A DNA stretch of 64,000 bases from Delphinus delphis (Eukaryota; Chordata; Mammalia; Artiodactyla; Delphinidae), in contig NC_082684.1 of NCBI RefSeq assembly GCF_949987515.2, positions 18,405,701 through 18,469,700 on the forward strand, in the 5' to 3' direction. The notes below the pieces were generated by a model that saw only the letters and a program-made list of their open reading frames with translations, was not told the origin of the DNA and did not search any database. Both the position numbers and the translations under genes were made by a program. This document shows positions 23,193 through 33,480 of the stretch, piece by piece. Position 1 is the stretch's first letter. Every line of letters begins with the position of its first letter.

Positions 23193-23492
23193 TTAATCAG
23201 GCAGGTTGGTGGAGCCATCTCTATTTCTTATTGTTTTCCTCTGGCCACATTCTCCAGATCTGTTTCTATAACATCTAAAAACTTGCTCAAGTTCAGTCCG
23301 GAATTTCAGAAGGCCCTGTGTACCTTCCACAAAGCTGCCTTTCCATTGATCATCATAGCAGGGATATGGCTCTTCATCAGTTTCCAGGACCAGCGCAAAG
23401 ACATTCAGGTCCCTGAATGGGTGTGCAAAGTCTAATGCAAATGCCCTCAGTGTTTCCCCAAATGATCCTTTGAAAAGCACTCCTTGACACAT
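23193..23492 (-). other. Unassigned 99-codon open frame
   Basis: A stop-free stretch of mixed, non-repetitive amino-acid composition (it includes FALDFAHPFRDLNVFALVLE and EEPYPCYDDQWKGSF). It lies in DNA where I recognise no repeat. I could not match it to a family. Against a gene: the same frame has stops just upstream, an A-rich run ('aaaaaaaaaaag') rather than a pyrimidine tract lies before it, there is no poly(A) after it, and no flanking exons are seen. It may be chance, an exon fragment, or a decayed retrocopy or transposase piece. Confidence 0.15.
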
Positions 23493-24243
23493 GTTGGAAT
23501 GAGATGCTTTTTTTTTTTAAGCTAGCGTTTTCCCATCCAAATGTTCCTTCAGAGAGTTTATAGCCCAATGAAGGCTCCTAAGACAGCACATGTGTTAGGT
23601 TTACTATCAAGAAAGCTATTTTAGAAACACATGCAAAGAATTAGAAAAGAGACTGTAATAATATCTTCTCATCCTGAGGGTTGTGGAGGTACTGGCATTG
23701 TACAGTATTTCCAACAGTGATGTTATGATCATAAAAGCACATAGTTATCTACAAGTGGGCCTTGTTATACTGGGAAGAGATACTTTGAGTAAGTTCCAAC
23801 TTCACTATTTCCACTCTGTTACCTCATTATTTCTTAATAATTGTTTCCTGACACTTACCTTAGATTCTTCAGGAAGTTTCTTTCTGGTTCTCCATGAAAG
23901 GCCAAGTATATTTAGTCTCGACACTTGGTTTACTCCTGGAATTCCAAATTGCTCTACTCTGGCCCTTTTCCCCATTCTTTTAAGGCCCAAATCTCATACT
24001 GACTCCTTCATGAAGATTTATCTGTGTCCTTTGCAACTTGGCTTTATGATAATATCCCTAGGATGTGGGCTCCATTATAGGCAGAATAAGCTTCATGGTC
24101 TTCCTCCATCCCGGTAGGTGAAGTTGGACTGTGTAAATCAACAGACGCAGAGGCTATAAAGAAGAAAAGTCTGCTTCGTTCCAATGCTGCTTTGCAGGTT
24201 GAGTGGGGACTCTGCTCCACTTCACCTCACTCTGAAATTCTGG
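23493..24243. other. Unique sequence with a 144-codon chance frame
   Basis: The plus-strand frame at 23683-24117 is hydrophobic and leucine/serine-rich, with no recognisable domain. It ends next to the repeat copy at 24244 and is treated as chance. Confidence 0.35.
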
Positions 24244-24476
24244 TTGGCAGTGAAGCCAGTACCTGGAATCTTGCCAGCTGTGCTGACAGAGGGAAAAAGA
24301 GCTCTGCAGAGCCTTGCACTGGCACTTATATGCTTTACCTTGGTAGACACATATGTCATTGTGCTTGCAACTGATTGACGAGTACTAGATCCATGGTCCC
24401 TCCCAACCACAAGGGAGCCAGGAAGTGCAATCCTACCATGTGCCCAAAAGGTAGAGAGCCATAAATATGTGGTGAA
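24244..24476 (+). repeat. Unnamed interspersed repeat, copy A
   Basis: This stretch recurs in reverse orientation at 26263-26497. By hand alignment there are about 22 differences in about 230 positions (near 90% identity). The longest shared block contains 'agatccatggtccctccc' and 'aaccacaagggagccagg'. An open frame runs through part of both copies, but only because the copies are alike. The family is not recognised. Confidence 0.85.
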
Positions 24477-24499
24477 CTGCACGAATGAACCACAGAGCC

Positions 24500-24625
24500 C
24501 TTTGGACCTGGGCTTGATTGGAGGCTTTGACAGTTACTAATGATATGTCTTACTCTGGACAAGTGACTTAGCTTCTAGGCGGCTCCTTGCCTCAGCTTCT
24601 TCTATAGAAGTGGAGAATCCTTTAT
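24500..24625 (+). mobile_element. Probable MIR remnant
   Basis: 'ggacctgggcttgattgg', 'actctggacaagtgacttag' and 'ttgcctcagcttcttct' follow MIR in sense order. Confidence 0.5.
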
Positions 24626-24975
24626 TCTCCAGTGGTTTCTGGTAAGCAATCATTGACTTTAGAACTCATATCACAGATCTCATTTGCCGTTGCCCTTTGG
24701 TCCTAAATAGTAACATGAGTACCTCTCATTTTCCCTTTAACAACACAGCTTGCTCTCTTGAATTGAGCTCCCGTAATATTAAGGAAGCAGTAGGTGGAAA
24801 CTAGTTTACTGTCCGACTTGTCTACAAAAGTGGCAAATGCAATATGACTCTATGATCTTTGTTCATTAAGGGAAGAAAGAAAATTTAGAAGGGGCAAGGG
24901 TTGAATTCTCAAGACTGTCAGTTGGAAGCTCTTCTTTTTGCCTCTGAAAAAATTGTCTCTCAGATAGTGTTCCTG
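24626..24975. other. Unique sequence
   Basis: About 350 bp with no recognised element. Confidence 0.4.
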
Positions 24976-25411
24976 ACGATTCAATTTTTTTTTTTTAACA
25001 TCTTTATTGGAGTATAATTGCTTTACAATGGTATGTTAGTTTCAGCTTCAAAACAAAATGAATCAGTTATATATATACATATATTCCCATATCTCTTCCC
25101 GCTTGTGTCTCCCTCCCTCCCACCCTCCCTATCCCACCCCTCCAGGCGGTCACAAAGCACCGAGCTGATCTCCCTGTGCTATGCGGCTGCTTCCCACTAG
25201 CTATCTACCTTAAGTTTGGTAGTGTATGCTAACGCATATATATGGAATTTAAAAAAAAAAAATGTCATGAAAAACCTAGGGGTGAAACAGGAATAAAGAC
25301 ACAGACTTACTAGAGAATGGACTTGAGGCTATGGGGAGGGGGAAGTGTAAACGGTGACAAAGCGATAAAGAGGCATGGACATATATACACTACCAAACGA
25401 TTCAATTTTTT
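24976..25411 (-). mobile_element. Twin-primed L1: 3' end antisense plus inverted 5' segment
   Basis: The left part (about 24991-25243) is the complement of a cetartiodactyl-type L1 3' end: a T-run tail, 'aacatctttattggagtata', 'caaagcaccgagctgatctc' and 'cactagctatctaccttaag'. The right part (about 25244-25396) is L1 in the opposite (plus) sense: 'agacacagacttactagag', 'atggacttgaggctatgg' and 'ggcatggacatatatacac', ending at 'actaccaaac'. That is the point where the left part begins in L1 order. A roughly 15-bp duplication, acgattcaatttttt, flanks the whole (24976-24990 and 25397-25411). Confidence 0.92.
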
Positions 25412-26262
25412 GAAAGAGGATTTCATTTAGTTCATTCTTCTTAATGAAGTAGCTGTGCATGAGTCAGTGAAGGGCATTGGGCACTATGGATTTGGTAATC
25501 ATGTTCCAATTTCTGCTTGGTCATTTTTAATTGACACCTTAGACTCGTCTGTTGCTAAAAAAACAGATTTATGCACTGTTTGTTGTCAGATCGATGAGCA
25601 TTACAAGCGATCAGGTTAAAGTGTTGCAAAGACCCGTGTTATTCTTCCTTAGGGATAAAACAGTCAGCTTTAAGTCAGAGTGGGGTAAATTATTCATTTT
25701 AATATTGTTGGTTTAGGCTCACCTGAAGAGATGGCCTTGCCGACCTACAATAAAACTGGCATGATTAAACATTTCTCCCATCTCGAATCTTTCTGCAGCT
25801 ATTCAGGCTTTTGTGTGCCACAAACTCAGTACTTTTGTATGCATCAAAGGAACAGGCTGGGTCATAAATAGCCATCATTAATTGAAGCTGCTTTCACACT
25901 CAGCTGGCAATTTCTCATCTCCGTAATTTAGACAATGTGTATTCTTTAACCAGATGTGAAATTTTATTGTATTTCAATAATTGAAATACAGCTATTTAAT
26001 ACAGAGCTTTAATTTAAATATATTACAGTGCTCTCTGGACTCACACTTGTCTAGCTATCTTTGAGCTGCATATTAAAATATATTCAACTGCAGGTGAGAT
26101 TAGTCCACTCCATTACTAGTGTATTTTGGATGATGTCCAATTAACCATATCACTTAGATGGAGATGATTTTGACCTAGTTCTTTATAGGAGTGTTGACCC
26201 ATTTTGGACAACTAGGGAAAGTGTTATCATGCTATTTCTTTCACCCCTCATAATCACCCCCA
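25412..26262. promoter_or_regulatory. Repeat-free block, candidate conserved non-coding element
   Basis: About 850 bp without any recognised repeat lies between an L1 and a repeat copy. Homeodomain-type cores are frequent (for example 'cattaattgaag' near 25877 and 'ccgtaatttag' near 25921). A 23-bp palindrome lies at 25968-25990: arms tgtatttcaat and attgaaataca around one central base. The AT-rich, motif-dense texture is like that of vertebrate conserved enhancers, but this is inference without an alignment. Confidence 0.3.
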
Positions 26263-26497
26263 TTCACCACATATTTCTGGCTTTCCACCTTCTGAGCACA
26301 TGGTAGGGCTGCACTTCCTGGCTCCCTTGTGGTTGGGAGGGACCATGGATCTAGTACCAGCCAATCAGTTGCAAGTACAATGACATATGTGTCTTCCAAG
26401 GTAAAGCACATAAGTGCCAGTACAAGACTCTGCAGAGCTCTCTTTCCCTCTGCCAGCACAACTGGCAAGTTTCTAGATACTGGCTTCACTGTCAGCC
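26263..26497 (-). repeat. Unnamed interspersed repeat, copy B
   Basis: Inverted partner of the copy at 24244-24476, about 90% identical by hand alignment and separated from it by about 1.8 kb that includes the twin-primed L1. The pair could form a stem of about 230 bp in a transcript that spans both. Confidence 0.85.
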
Positions 26498-26739
26498 ATA
26501 GTCAGAATTGAATTATTGATCCCAGAAGAAAGGGACCACCTGTAGAAAACTAGGAAATGTGAGAAGTTGTAGGATCAATCTTTAATTCTCAGCTTGGTTT
26601 CCTCATGGGCCCTTTATGTACATTTCATAAGCTAGGTACAGCTGTGTTTAGTTTCCCAAGTTCCTCAGGCTATTAAATCTTTGCCATGTTGTTTCATCTA
26701 GTAGAAATGGTTGTTTCCATATCCTCTCCTAAGTCTGAG

Positions 26740-26985
26740 TCATTGAAGTTGCAAAACTCAGCTCCTACATACAATACCCCTTCCAGAAAGCCCTTCCCAG
26801 AGCTTGTTTCAATTTCCCAGGTCCATGTTCTAATAGATAGCTCAGTAGACAGCACCTATCAGCAATGTATGTGTCTGATTGCTCCACTATAATGCCAGAA
26901 AACAAGTACTTTGAATTATTTAACTCTTTACAACCAGGTCTTGGCCATGGTATGGACTTAATAAATATCTGTTGAAAGTCATAGA
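26740..26985 (+). mobile_element. L2 LINE 3' remnant
   Basis: 'ccttccagaaagcccttccc' and, at the end, 'ggacttaataaatatctgtt' with 'gaaagtcatag' match the last part of L2 in sense orientation. Confidence 0.6.
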
Positions 26986-27029
26986 AACATGACTTTATTT
27001 AAATACTATATTTTTAGGAAATGTTAACC

Positions 27030-27235
27030 ACTAGCATATGTGGAACACTTATTGTGTGCTAGGCACTGTTCTTTGCAGTATATCTGTTGTGAGTCATTTA
27101 AGGTTCTAAAATACCCATTATACAGATAGAGAAACTGAGGGGCTGGAAGAAGTAACTTGGCCAATGTGACACAGCCATCCAGTGGTGGAGCCAGCATTCA
27201 CATCCAGACTATCTTTAGAGCTAGTAAACAGAACC
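27030..27235 (-). mobile_element. MIR remnant, antisense
   Basis: 'acttattgtgtgctaggcac', 'cccattatacagatagagaa', 'actgaggggctggaagaag' and 'gacacagccatccagtgg' match the complement of MIR. Confidence 0.85.
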
Positions 27236-28009
27236 ACCATACTGTTATTTCTCACAGTGCAAATTTCTAACGGTCAATGAGAAAAAAGCAAACTGAAAAC
27301 ACAATTCCTCCTTCCTGTACTTGCTTATTCCTAATGAATGTTCTTTTAAACTCACATAGAAAATAAAGCAGCAACATGTTTCTGTATTTATTGTAGCTTT
27401 AGTAATTTCAGATTGTAAATTTGCTTTGAAAACCCTAGTGTTTAAATATTAATCAAAGCTATAGAAGCTTCCAAGCAAGTGCTGTCAGAGAAAGTCAACA
27501 TTAGTTAGATTTTTACTTGCTGACAAGTTAAAAATTAGCTTATAGTAGCTTTTCTACCTCCTGGAAACATGTTGGCCACTAAGCCCATTGTGGGATTCAA
27601 AAGAAAATTTTGGCACTCAACTTTAAAGCAGAGATATGTAAAAACCAGCAAATAAACCAAAAGGTGATTATCTTCTATATAAGATTAACAAAAAATAATT
27701 ATTCTGTGTAATCTCAGAATTGTTTTCAAATACAAGCTATTTCCTCTTTGTTTAGGGAAATGAACTTGATAAATACAACTCAATACGTCTCTATGGTGAT
27801 TTTCTTAGAGATATCCTTTTATATCCTTTTTTGAGACTTCCAATACATTATAAAATTAATGAACAAAAAGCTTTATTAAATTGTGGAAAGTTTAAAGTTT
27901 TCACGTTTGTTAAAGAAGCACTTTTAAATGTACCACTCCATGACACAATTGTGCTTTTCCCCAGATAATAACAGGACTTATAAGCATGTTACTCTGTAGT
28001 TCACTTTAC
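27236..28009. other. Unique AT-rich sequence
   Basis: No repeat family or gene signal. A short direct repeat 'atatccttttatatcctttt' lies near 27811-27830. Confidence 0.4.
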
Positions 28010-28120
28010 GAGTTATAACATTTGGAGTATGTTATTTGACTTTGGATTGGTTACTTATACTGACCACTTTTCTTCTCTGTAAAACAGAAGTAACAATGTG
28101 ACTTACTTTATGAAATTAAA
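28010..28120 (+). mobile_element. Probable MIR remnant
   Basis: 'ttgactttggattggttact' and 'ttctctgtaaaacagaagta' follow the MIR core. It is cut on the right by the SINE insertion. Confidence 0.5.
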
Positions 28121-28126
28121 ATATTT

Positions 28127-28366
28127 AAAAACAGTACCCGGGGCTTCCCTGGTGGCGCAGTGGTTGAGAGTCCACCTGCCGATGCAGGGGACACGGGTTC
28201 GTGCCCCAGTCCAGGAAGATCCCACATGCCGCGCAGCGGCTGGGCCCATGAGCCATGGCCGCTGAGCCTGAGCGTCTGGAGCCTGTGCTCTGCAACGGGA
28301 GAGGCCACAACAGTGAGAGGCCCGCGTACCGCAAAAAAAAAACCCAAAAACAAAAAAACAGTACCC
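28127..28366 (+). mobile_element. CHR-type SINE, near-complete
   Basis: Body about 28140-28353, with A box 'tggcgcagtggttgagag', B box 'gggttcgtgcc' and a mixed A/C tail ('aaaacccaaaaacaaaaaa'). A 13-bp target duplication, aaaaacagtaccc, lies at 28127-28139 and 28354-28366. Some CpG sites have decayed (for example 'ccagtccagg' for ccggtccggg). Confidence 0.96.
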
Positions 28367-28502
28367 ATCAAGACAAAGAGTTTGGTTTCTGCTGTTGTTA
28401 TTATTGTCTTCAGGCAATGTGGCTTCATAAATGGACAAGCATTTGAAGAATGAAAGACATTTTCTTTTAATACATCAGGTTGTCTTCTGTGACTGCAGGT
28501 AT

Positions 28503-28885
28503 ATATTAGTCTGCCTAGGCTGCCATAATAGAATGCTACAGGGTGACTTGAAGAATAGAAATTTATTTTCTCACAGTTCTGGAGGCTGAAAGTCCAAGAT
28601 CAAGGTGTCAGCAGGGTTGGTTTCTGGTTGAGACCTCTCTTCCTGGCTTACAGATGGCCGTCTTCTTTCTATGTCCTCACATGGCCTTTCCTCTCTGCGG
28701 GCACACTCCTGGCGTCCCTTTCTTTTCTTATAAGAACGTCAGTCCCCTGGGACTAGGGCCCCACCCTTATGACCACATTTAACTTTAATTACATCTTTAA
28801 AGGCCCTATCTTCTAATTAGTTACACAAGGGGTTAGGACTTTGATGTATAAATTTGGGGGGTGGGACACAATTCAGTTCATAACA
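28503..28885 (-). mobile_element. MLT1-type LTR (ERVL-MaLR), antisense
   Basis: The plus strand reads as the complement of a near-full MaLR LTR: 'tattagtctgcctaggctgc', 'cacagttctggaggctgaaa', 'gtccaagatcaaggtgtcag', 'tatgtcctcacatggccttt', 'agggccccacccttatgacc' and 'cacaattcagttcataaca' at the outer end. It is a solitary LTR with no internal sequence. Confidence 0.85.
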
Positions 28886-31064
28886 AGATGGAACATCATT
28901 TGAGGACAATAATAAGAAAGCTAAAGGGGAAGTGGCTTAAATGAGTCCTGGGTCAAATGATCCCCTGCTCACCCCACTGGAGGTTTTTAAGAGGTCACCT
29001 GCCATTTTAAATAAATGACTTCAGCTCCTGTTTAGAGTTCCATTTACTAGTATGCCTTCTTGCCTCCCTCACTGCATCAACAGAAACTTCCATGATGTTT
29101 TCCATGGATTTTATTTTATTTTATTTCTTGTAGGGTGGTAGGGAGCTTGATTACTACTTGACACGAGGATGTAAGGGATTCAGAAACTAGAGGAAATAGG
29201 GAAGAGTGGAACAATTGTCTGGGCACGCCATCAGCTTCAAGCATATGAAGAATGTTGTTGGAATGGCTTTGCCGTCACGGGAACGCTTGTGGGGCCACAC
29301 TTCACTCCTTCATTTGGGTAGGTGTGAAATTCCTAAGGTTTTAAAAGTAACAATGATATAGTAGGTTCTCCTTCTAAAAAATTAAATCTCACCCACGATT
29401 ATAATAAATAAGATTTGTATAATGATGACATTTAAAATTGAGACTGAAATGTCTCCGACCAGACAGTGGTAATGGCTAATTTCACATTATGCAGAATAAT
29501 CCATTTGTCAGTGAAAACCTAACCACCATGCTTAGATTCTCATCGTTCTTTTTATGATAACTGCCCAGAATCTCTGTTTAGTTACAGTGCCAATTTGTTA
29601 TTTCATGTAATATTAACAAGTTATCATATAAAATGAACAGTGAGCTAATTTTCTGAAAGTCTGCAAGTAAATACTGAATTAGGGTTAACACCTTACAGTA
29701 ATTCACTTTAGAAAACTTCCATTTCCCTTCTCAAGTCTACCAATATTAAAAATCATTTCCATCATCTCCACGTGTTTGTGTAAAACCTCAAAGGAAACTA
29801 TCTTGTTTTCTTTAATATAACTCAAAATTCTATTTTTTATTTTAAGTACTATTACGGTCCAGATATCATTGGCCTTAATGATATCTTACAGCTACTAGTT
29901 CTGCAGGTAAATTAGACAAAACGTTAATTATTTGTTTCCTATAGGAAGTCCCTGGTTGACCACATTTTCATAAATACTGAAGAAGAGCTCTATTAAAGAT
30001 AGTACTTTTTGGTCAACATTATAAAAGCAAAGTAAAGATATCCAACGTGAAGCTACAGTTAATACCAGACAAATGTTACCTCATCAGAGTCTAATGAATG
30101 CTAATACAGTGCTGGAGCATCCTTATTGGTTGTTGGTTTCTAACAGCGCTTATAGCCTGGCTTTTCTCAACATGGATCCTCTGTTCTTCCTTCCTTTTCC
30201 AGATCTGACAGACCCAAGTAATTAGCAGAGTAGTGCCAGAAAGACCATCAGCCAGTACATTACTGGCAGCTGGGTTTTCTGGCTGAGCCCTGGGGATACT
30301 GAACCTACATTTGTCTCTAAGAAAATAGGAGTAGGGCCACAAGAGAAAGAATTCTGTGAGAAAATTCGAGAGCAGATGCTAGCATGATTCTGCCCATGTG
30401 CAGTTGGGGGTCTCACTGTGGAGTCAGTTGTTCTCTTTCACTTCCGTATACATGACAACAAACCCAGCAGTAACTGTGACCTTCTTTGGTTATTGTTGTT
30501 CTGCTTTCCGGTCTCCTGTTCCTTTCACCACCTTTACCCCTAATTGCTCTTTGTTCCAGCCTCTACCTTAAAGTTTCCTTTTCCAAGAAATCACTCACCT
30601 TCCCAGCATTTGGAATCATTGTTCTATGACACAAAAAATGGAAAATAATGCATATGCTTTATGATGATCTTGGAAGAAGAAAAAAAAAACAAAGAGAGAG
30701 AGAGATGACCAGGCACGGAGATGGTCTGGCTTTGGAAAGCTCTCACCAGTTGGCGGTTGTTAGAGAATGACTCAGCTGTCTGGCTCTACCTTTCAGACAG
30801 ATTTAGGTGACCTGGAGACCCATCAGCAACAGTAAGGCTTACTCATACATAGGCATCCCTGAATCAGCCACATCCCGCCAGGAAGGGCAAACATCTGTGA
30901 TTGCTTCAGGCAAATCCTACCTCTTTCGTACTTTTTTGGATTAATTAATGACATTAATTTAAACATCCTATGAAAAGCTAAGACTGTCCAGTTATATCCA
31001 AGAATATAAGACTATATAAAATGCACCTCTTTTAACTACATATTTCTTCTCACATACGGTGCAT
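28886..31064. other. Repeat-poor unique block
   Basis: About 2.2 kb with only simple patches: (ATTTT)n near 29112-29130 and (GA)n near 30692-30704. The stretch 29400-29760 is especially free of repeats. Open frames of 64 to 83 codons have no known domains. Confidence 0.4.
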
Positions 31065-31184
31065 GTTTGGTTTATTCTTAAGTGCCTACAATGCGAAAGG
31101 TGCCAAGTGAGACTCTGGGAACATTTATACTCATTTTGCAGAGGAACAAGTAGAGGCCTGGAAAGGTTAAGTTGCTTTCTCCAA
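31065..31184 (-). mobile_element. Probable MIR remnant, antisense
   Basis: 'ttaagtgcctacaatgcgaa', 'actcattttgcagaggaac' and 'ctggaaaggttaagttgct' match the complement of MIR. The L1 that follows is inserted at its right end. Confidence 0.6.
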
Positions 31185-31522
31185 GACACACTTGATTTTT
31201 TTTTTTTTAATCTTTATTGGAGTATAATTGCTTTACAGTGTTGTGTTAGTTTCTGCTGTATAACAAAGTGGATCAGCTATATGCATACGTATATCCCTGT
31301 ATCCCCTCCCTCTTGCGTCTCCCTCCCACCCTCCTTATCCCACCCCTCTAGGTGGTTGCAAAGCACCGAGCTGATCTCCCTGTGCTATGCAGCTGCTTCC
31401 CACTAGCTATCTATTTTACATTTGGTAGTGTATATATGTCAATGCTACTCTCTCACTTCGTCCAGCTTACCCTTCCCCCTCTCCGAGTCCTCAAGTCCAT
31501 TCTCTATGTCTGGACACACTTG
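31185..31522 (-). mobile_element. 5'-truncated L1 3' end, antisense, with target duplication
   Basis: After a T run come 'aatctttattggagtataat', 'aaagcaccgagctgatctcc', 'cccactagctatctatttta' and 'cttcgtccagcttacccttc', ending near 'ccattctctatgtct'. This is the same cetartiodactyl-type L1 as at 25 kb. A direct repeat, gacacacttg (31185-31194 and 31513-31522), extends imperfectly into T-rich sequence on both sides. Confidence 0.9.
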
Positions 31523-32384
31523 CTTTTATATGCTAGAGAAGACACTAATCTTCTTAGCCTTTTCTTTTCATTTTGACTGTATATTATTCAGTAATAGTCA
31601 ACAACATTGGTTAACTTGTATATCTTAGGTACTTTGATACAGCTCCAGTGTCTGAGATTGAGAATAACACATGCTGTAAATAACAGGGAAGAGGAAACAG
31701 ACTGTGTCATTATGACAGCACTGAGTCTGAGCCAATCCTGGGAATACTGACCTCCAGCCTCTTGTCCTATAAGACAATTACATGTCTTTATTGTTTATTG
31801 AACTCAATAGTTTGGCATTCTCTTGTTTGTAACAAAAAGTTCCTACCTGCTAGATTAAACTAATAAAGACAACACCATGACAGGAGAAAGTGAAATGAAA
31901 GTTAAAAAAAAATCCTTCCAAAAATAAACCCATGTTGAACATATTCCAGTCAGGAAGACCCAGGTGTGACAGAGCTCTGTTTTGGATTTATACAGTGTGG
32001 TTTACTACCAGAAATGCCAGGAGACTCATTAGAGAATTGTTCACCTGGTAACATGGTGTCAAGAACAGACACTAAAAACAGTGTTGTAGAGGGTCCATGG
32101 TGGAGATGGTACGGACTTCAGATTCTGTAATTGAGAATAAACAACTTGGGCTCTCTAGGAGGGCATCACATGATGTGACTGGCTTGTGCTTCTAATTTCC
32201 CCAAATGAGAGGACTAGCGCAAGACCAAATTCCATTTCATTTTCCCTATCAGGAACAGTTTGTAGACATCTGTTTTCAAGGGTACCAGCATGAATATAAA
32301 TATTAGGTTTGCTCCATAAAGAGCTTTCATGGAATGCAAAATAATATGTGACACTGCATATACACCCACTTGTTGCCACTAATG
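31523..32384. other. Unique sequence, nothing recognised
   Basis: About 860 bp without a recognised repeat or exon. Confidence 0.4.
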
Positions 32385-32625
32385 AAAGCTAAAATTTGTT
32401 AATCACTTACTATTTCCCAAGCACTGTGCTAAATGCTTTTCATGTATTACCCTAGTAAAACCTCACACCCTTGTGAGATAAGACTTATTATGCCATTTTA
32501 TATATGGAGAACCTGTGGCTTGGAGAAGTGAAACAATTCACCTAACACCATTGAACTAGTAAGTAGGATTCAGCCAGGATTTGAGCATGGGCAGGGTGAC
32601 AACCTCTATGCTGTACTGTCAATTA
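32385..32625 (-). mobile_element. MIR remnant, antisense
   Basis: 'caagcactgtgctaaatgct', 'cctcacacccttgtgagata', 'gccattttatatatggagaa' and 'gaactagtaagtaggattca' match the complement of MIR. Confidence 0.8.
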
Positions 32626-32959
32626 TAACTATTGTGCCACTTGCAAGCATGGTTATATTACTTGTACACCAAATAGATAACTTCTCCCATTGTATATTTT
32701 TGGTGTATTTTTGTTTAGTGTTGCTAGAACTTAAAGACCTGGGGTATCTTATTGAAAGAAGGTAACACCTTGATCATGATTGAGATGGGAAATGGGGTGG
32801 AATTAGAAGCAGGACCATTGCATGGAACAGGTGAGTTTCTCCTATGGTCTGTTCCTCATATGCTATCATGCGCACATGTGCAAACTTGGGCTAAAGGGGA
32901 AAGGAGTTAAGAGCAACCAGCTTTGTTCTTCTTGGTATCTGCCATGTCATCCATGGTCA

Positions 32960-33165
32960 CGTGGGAGGTAGAACAAAAGAAATAATTAGAATCAGATAAA
33001 GCTGAGTTTAAATTCCATTTTACCATTTTCTAGCTGTCTTGGTTTCTTTATCTACAAAACTATGACAATAATGCCTACTTCATAGTGTCATTGAGGAGAG
33101 TTATATATGTTTGTGTTTGTCTGTATATTTATTTATCAAGCAAAATGCTTGGGACAGAGATGAAA
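32960..33165 (+). mobile_element. MIR remnant
   Basis: 'gagtttaaattccattttac', 'cttggtttctttatctacaa' and 'aatgcctacttcatagtgtc' follow MIR in sense order. Confidence 0.65.
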
Positions 33166-33175
33166 TAATAATGAA

Positions 33176-33480
33176 TACCTATAGCTATGATATGTATATT
33201 AATTTTTTATTATAAATTTCATTATATTTCATTATAAATTTTATTTTATTTATATACACTAATAGATTTATGAAATATAATTAATATAATATTTACATTT
33301 ATTTAATAGTAATATTAAATATTCATTTAATAGTAATATTAATTTATATTTTATTTATTATAACTTTTTAAATACTTTAAAGATTGTATATATTTATATA
33401 AAATTATATATTTTTACATATATAAATAGATGTAACTTTTATATATATAACATATATGTGTTATAATAATTTAATAGCTT
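33176..33480. repeat. AT-rich low-complexity tract
   Basis: About 300 bp made almost only of A and T, with repeated 'tttcattataaatttt', 'taatagtaatatta' and 'tatatata' phrases. It is likely a DNA-unwinding or matrix-attachment type tract and prone to length change. Confidence 0.9.

Noticed and set aside
23683..24117. 144-codon plus-strand frame, the longest outside repeats
   Set aside because: Hydrophobic low-information composition, no domain, no splice or promoter context. The length is within chance for 64 kb.
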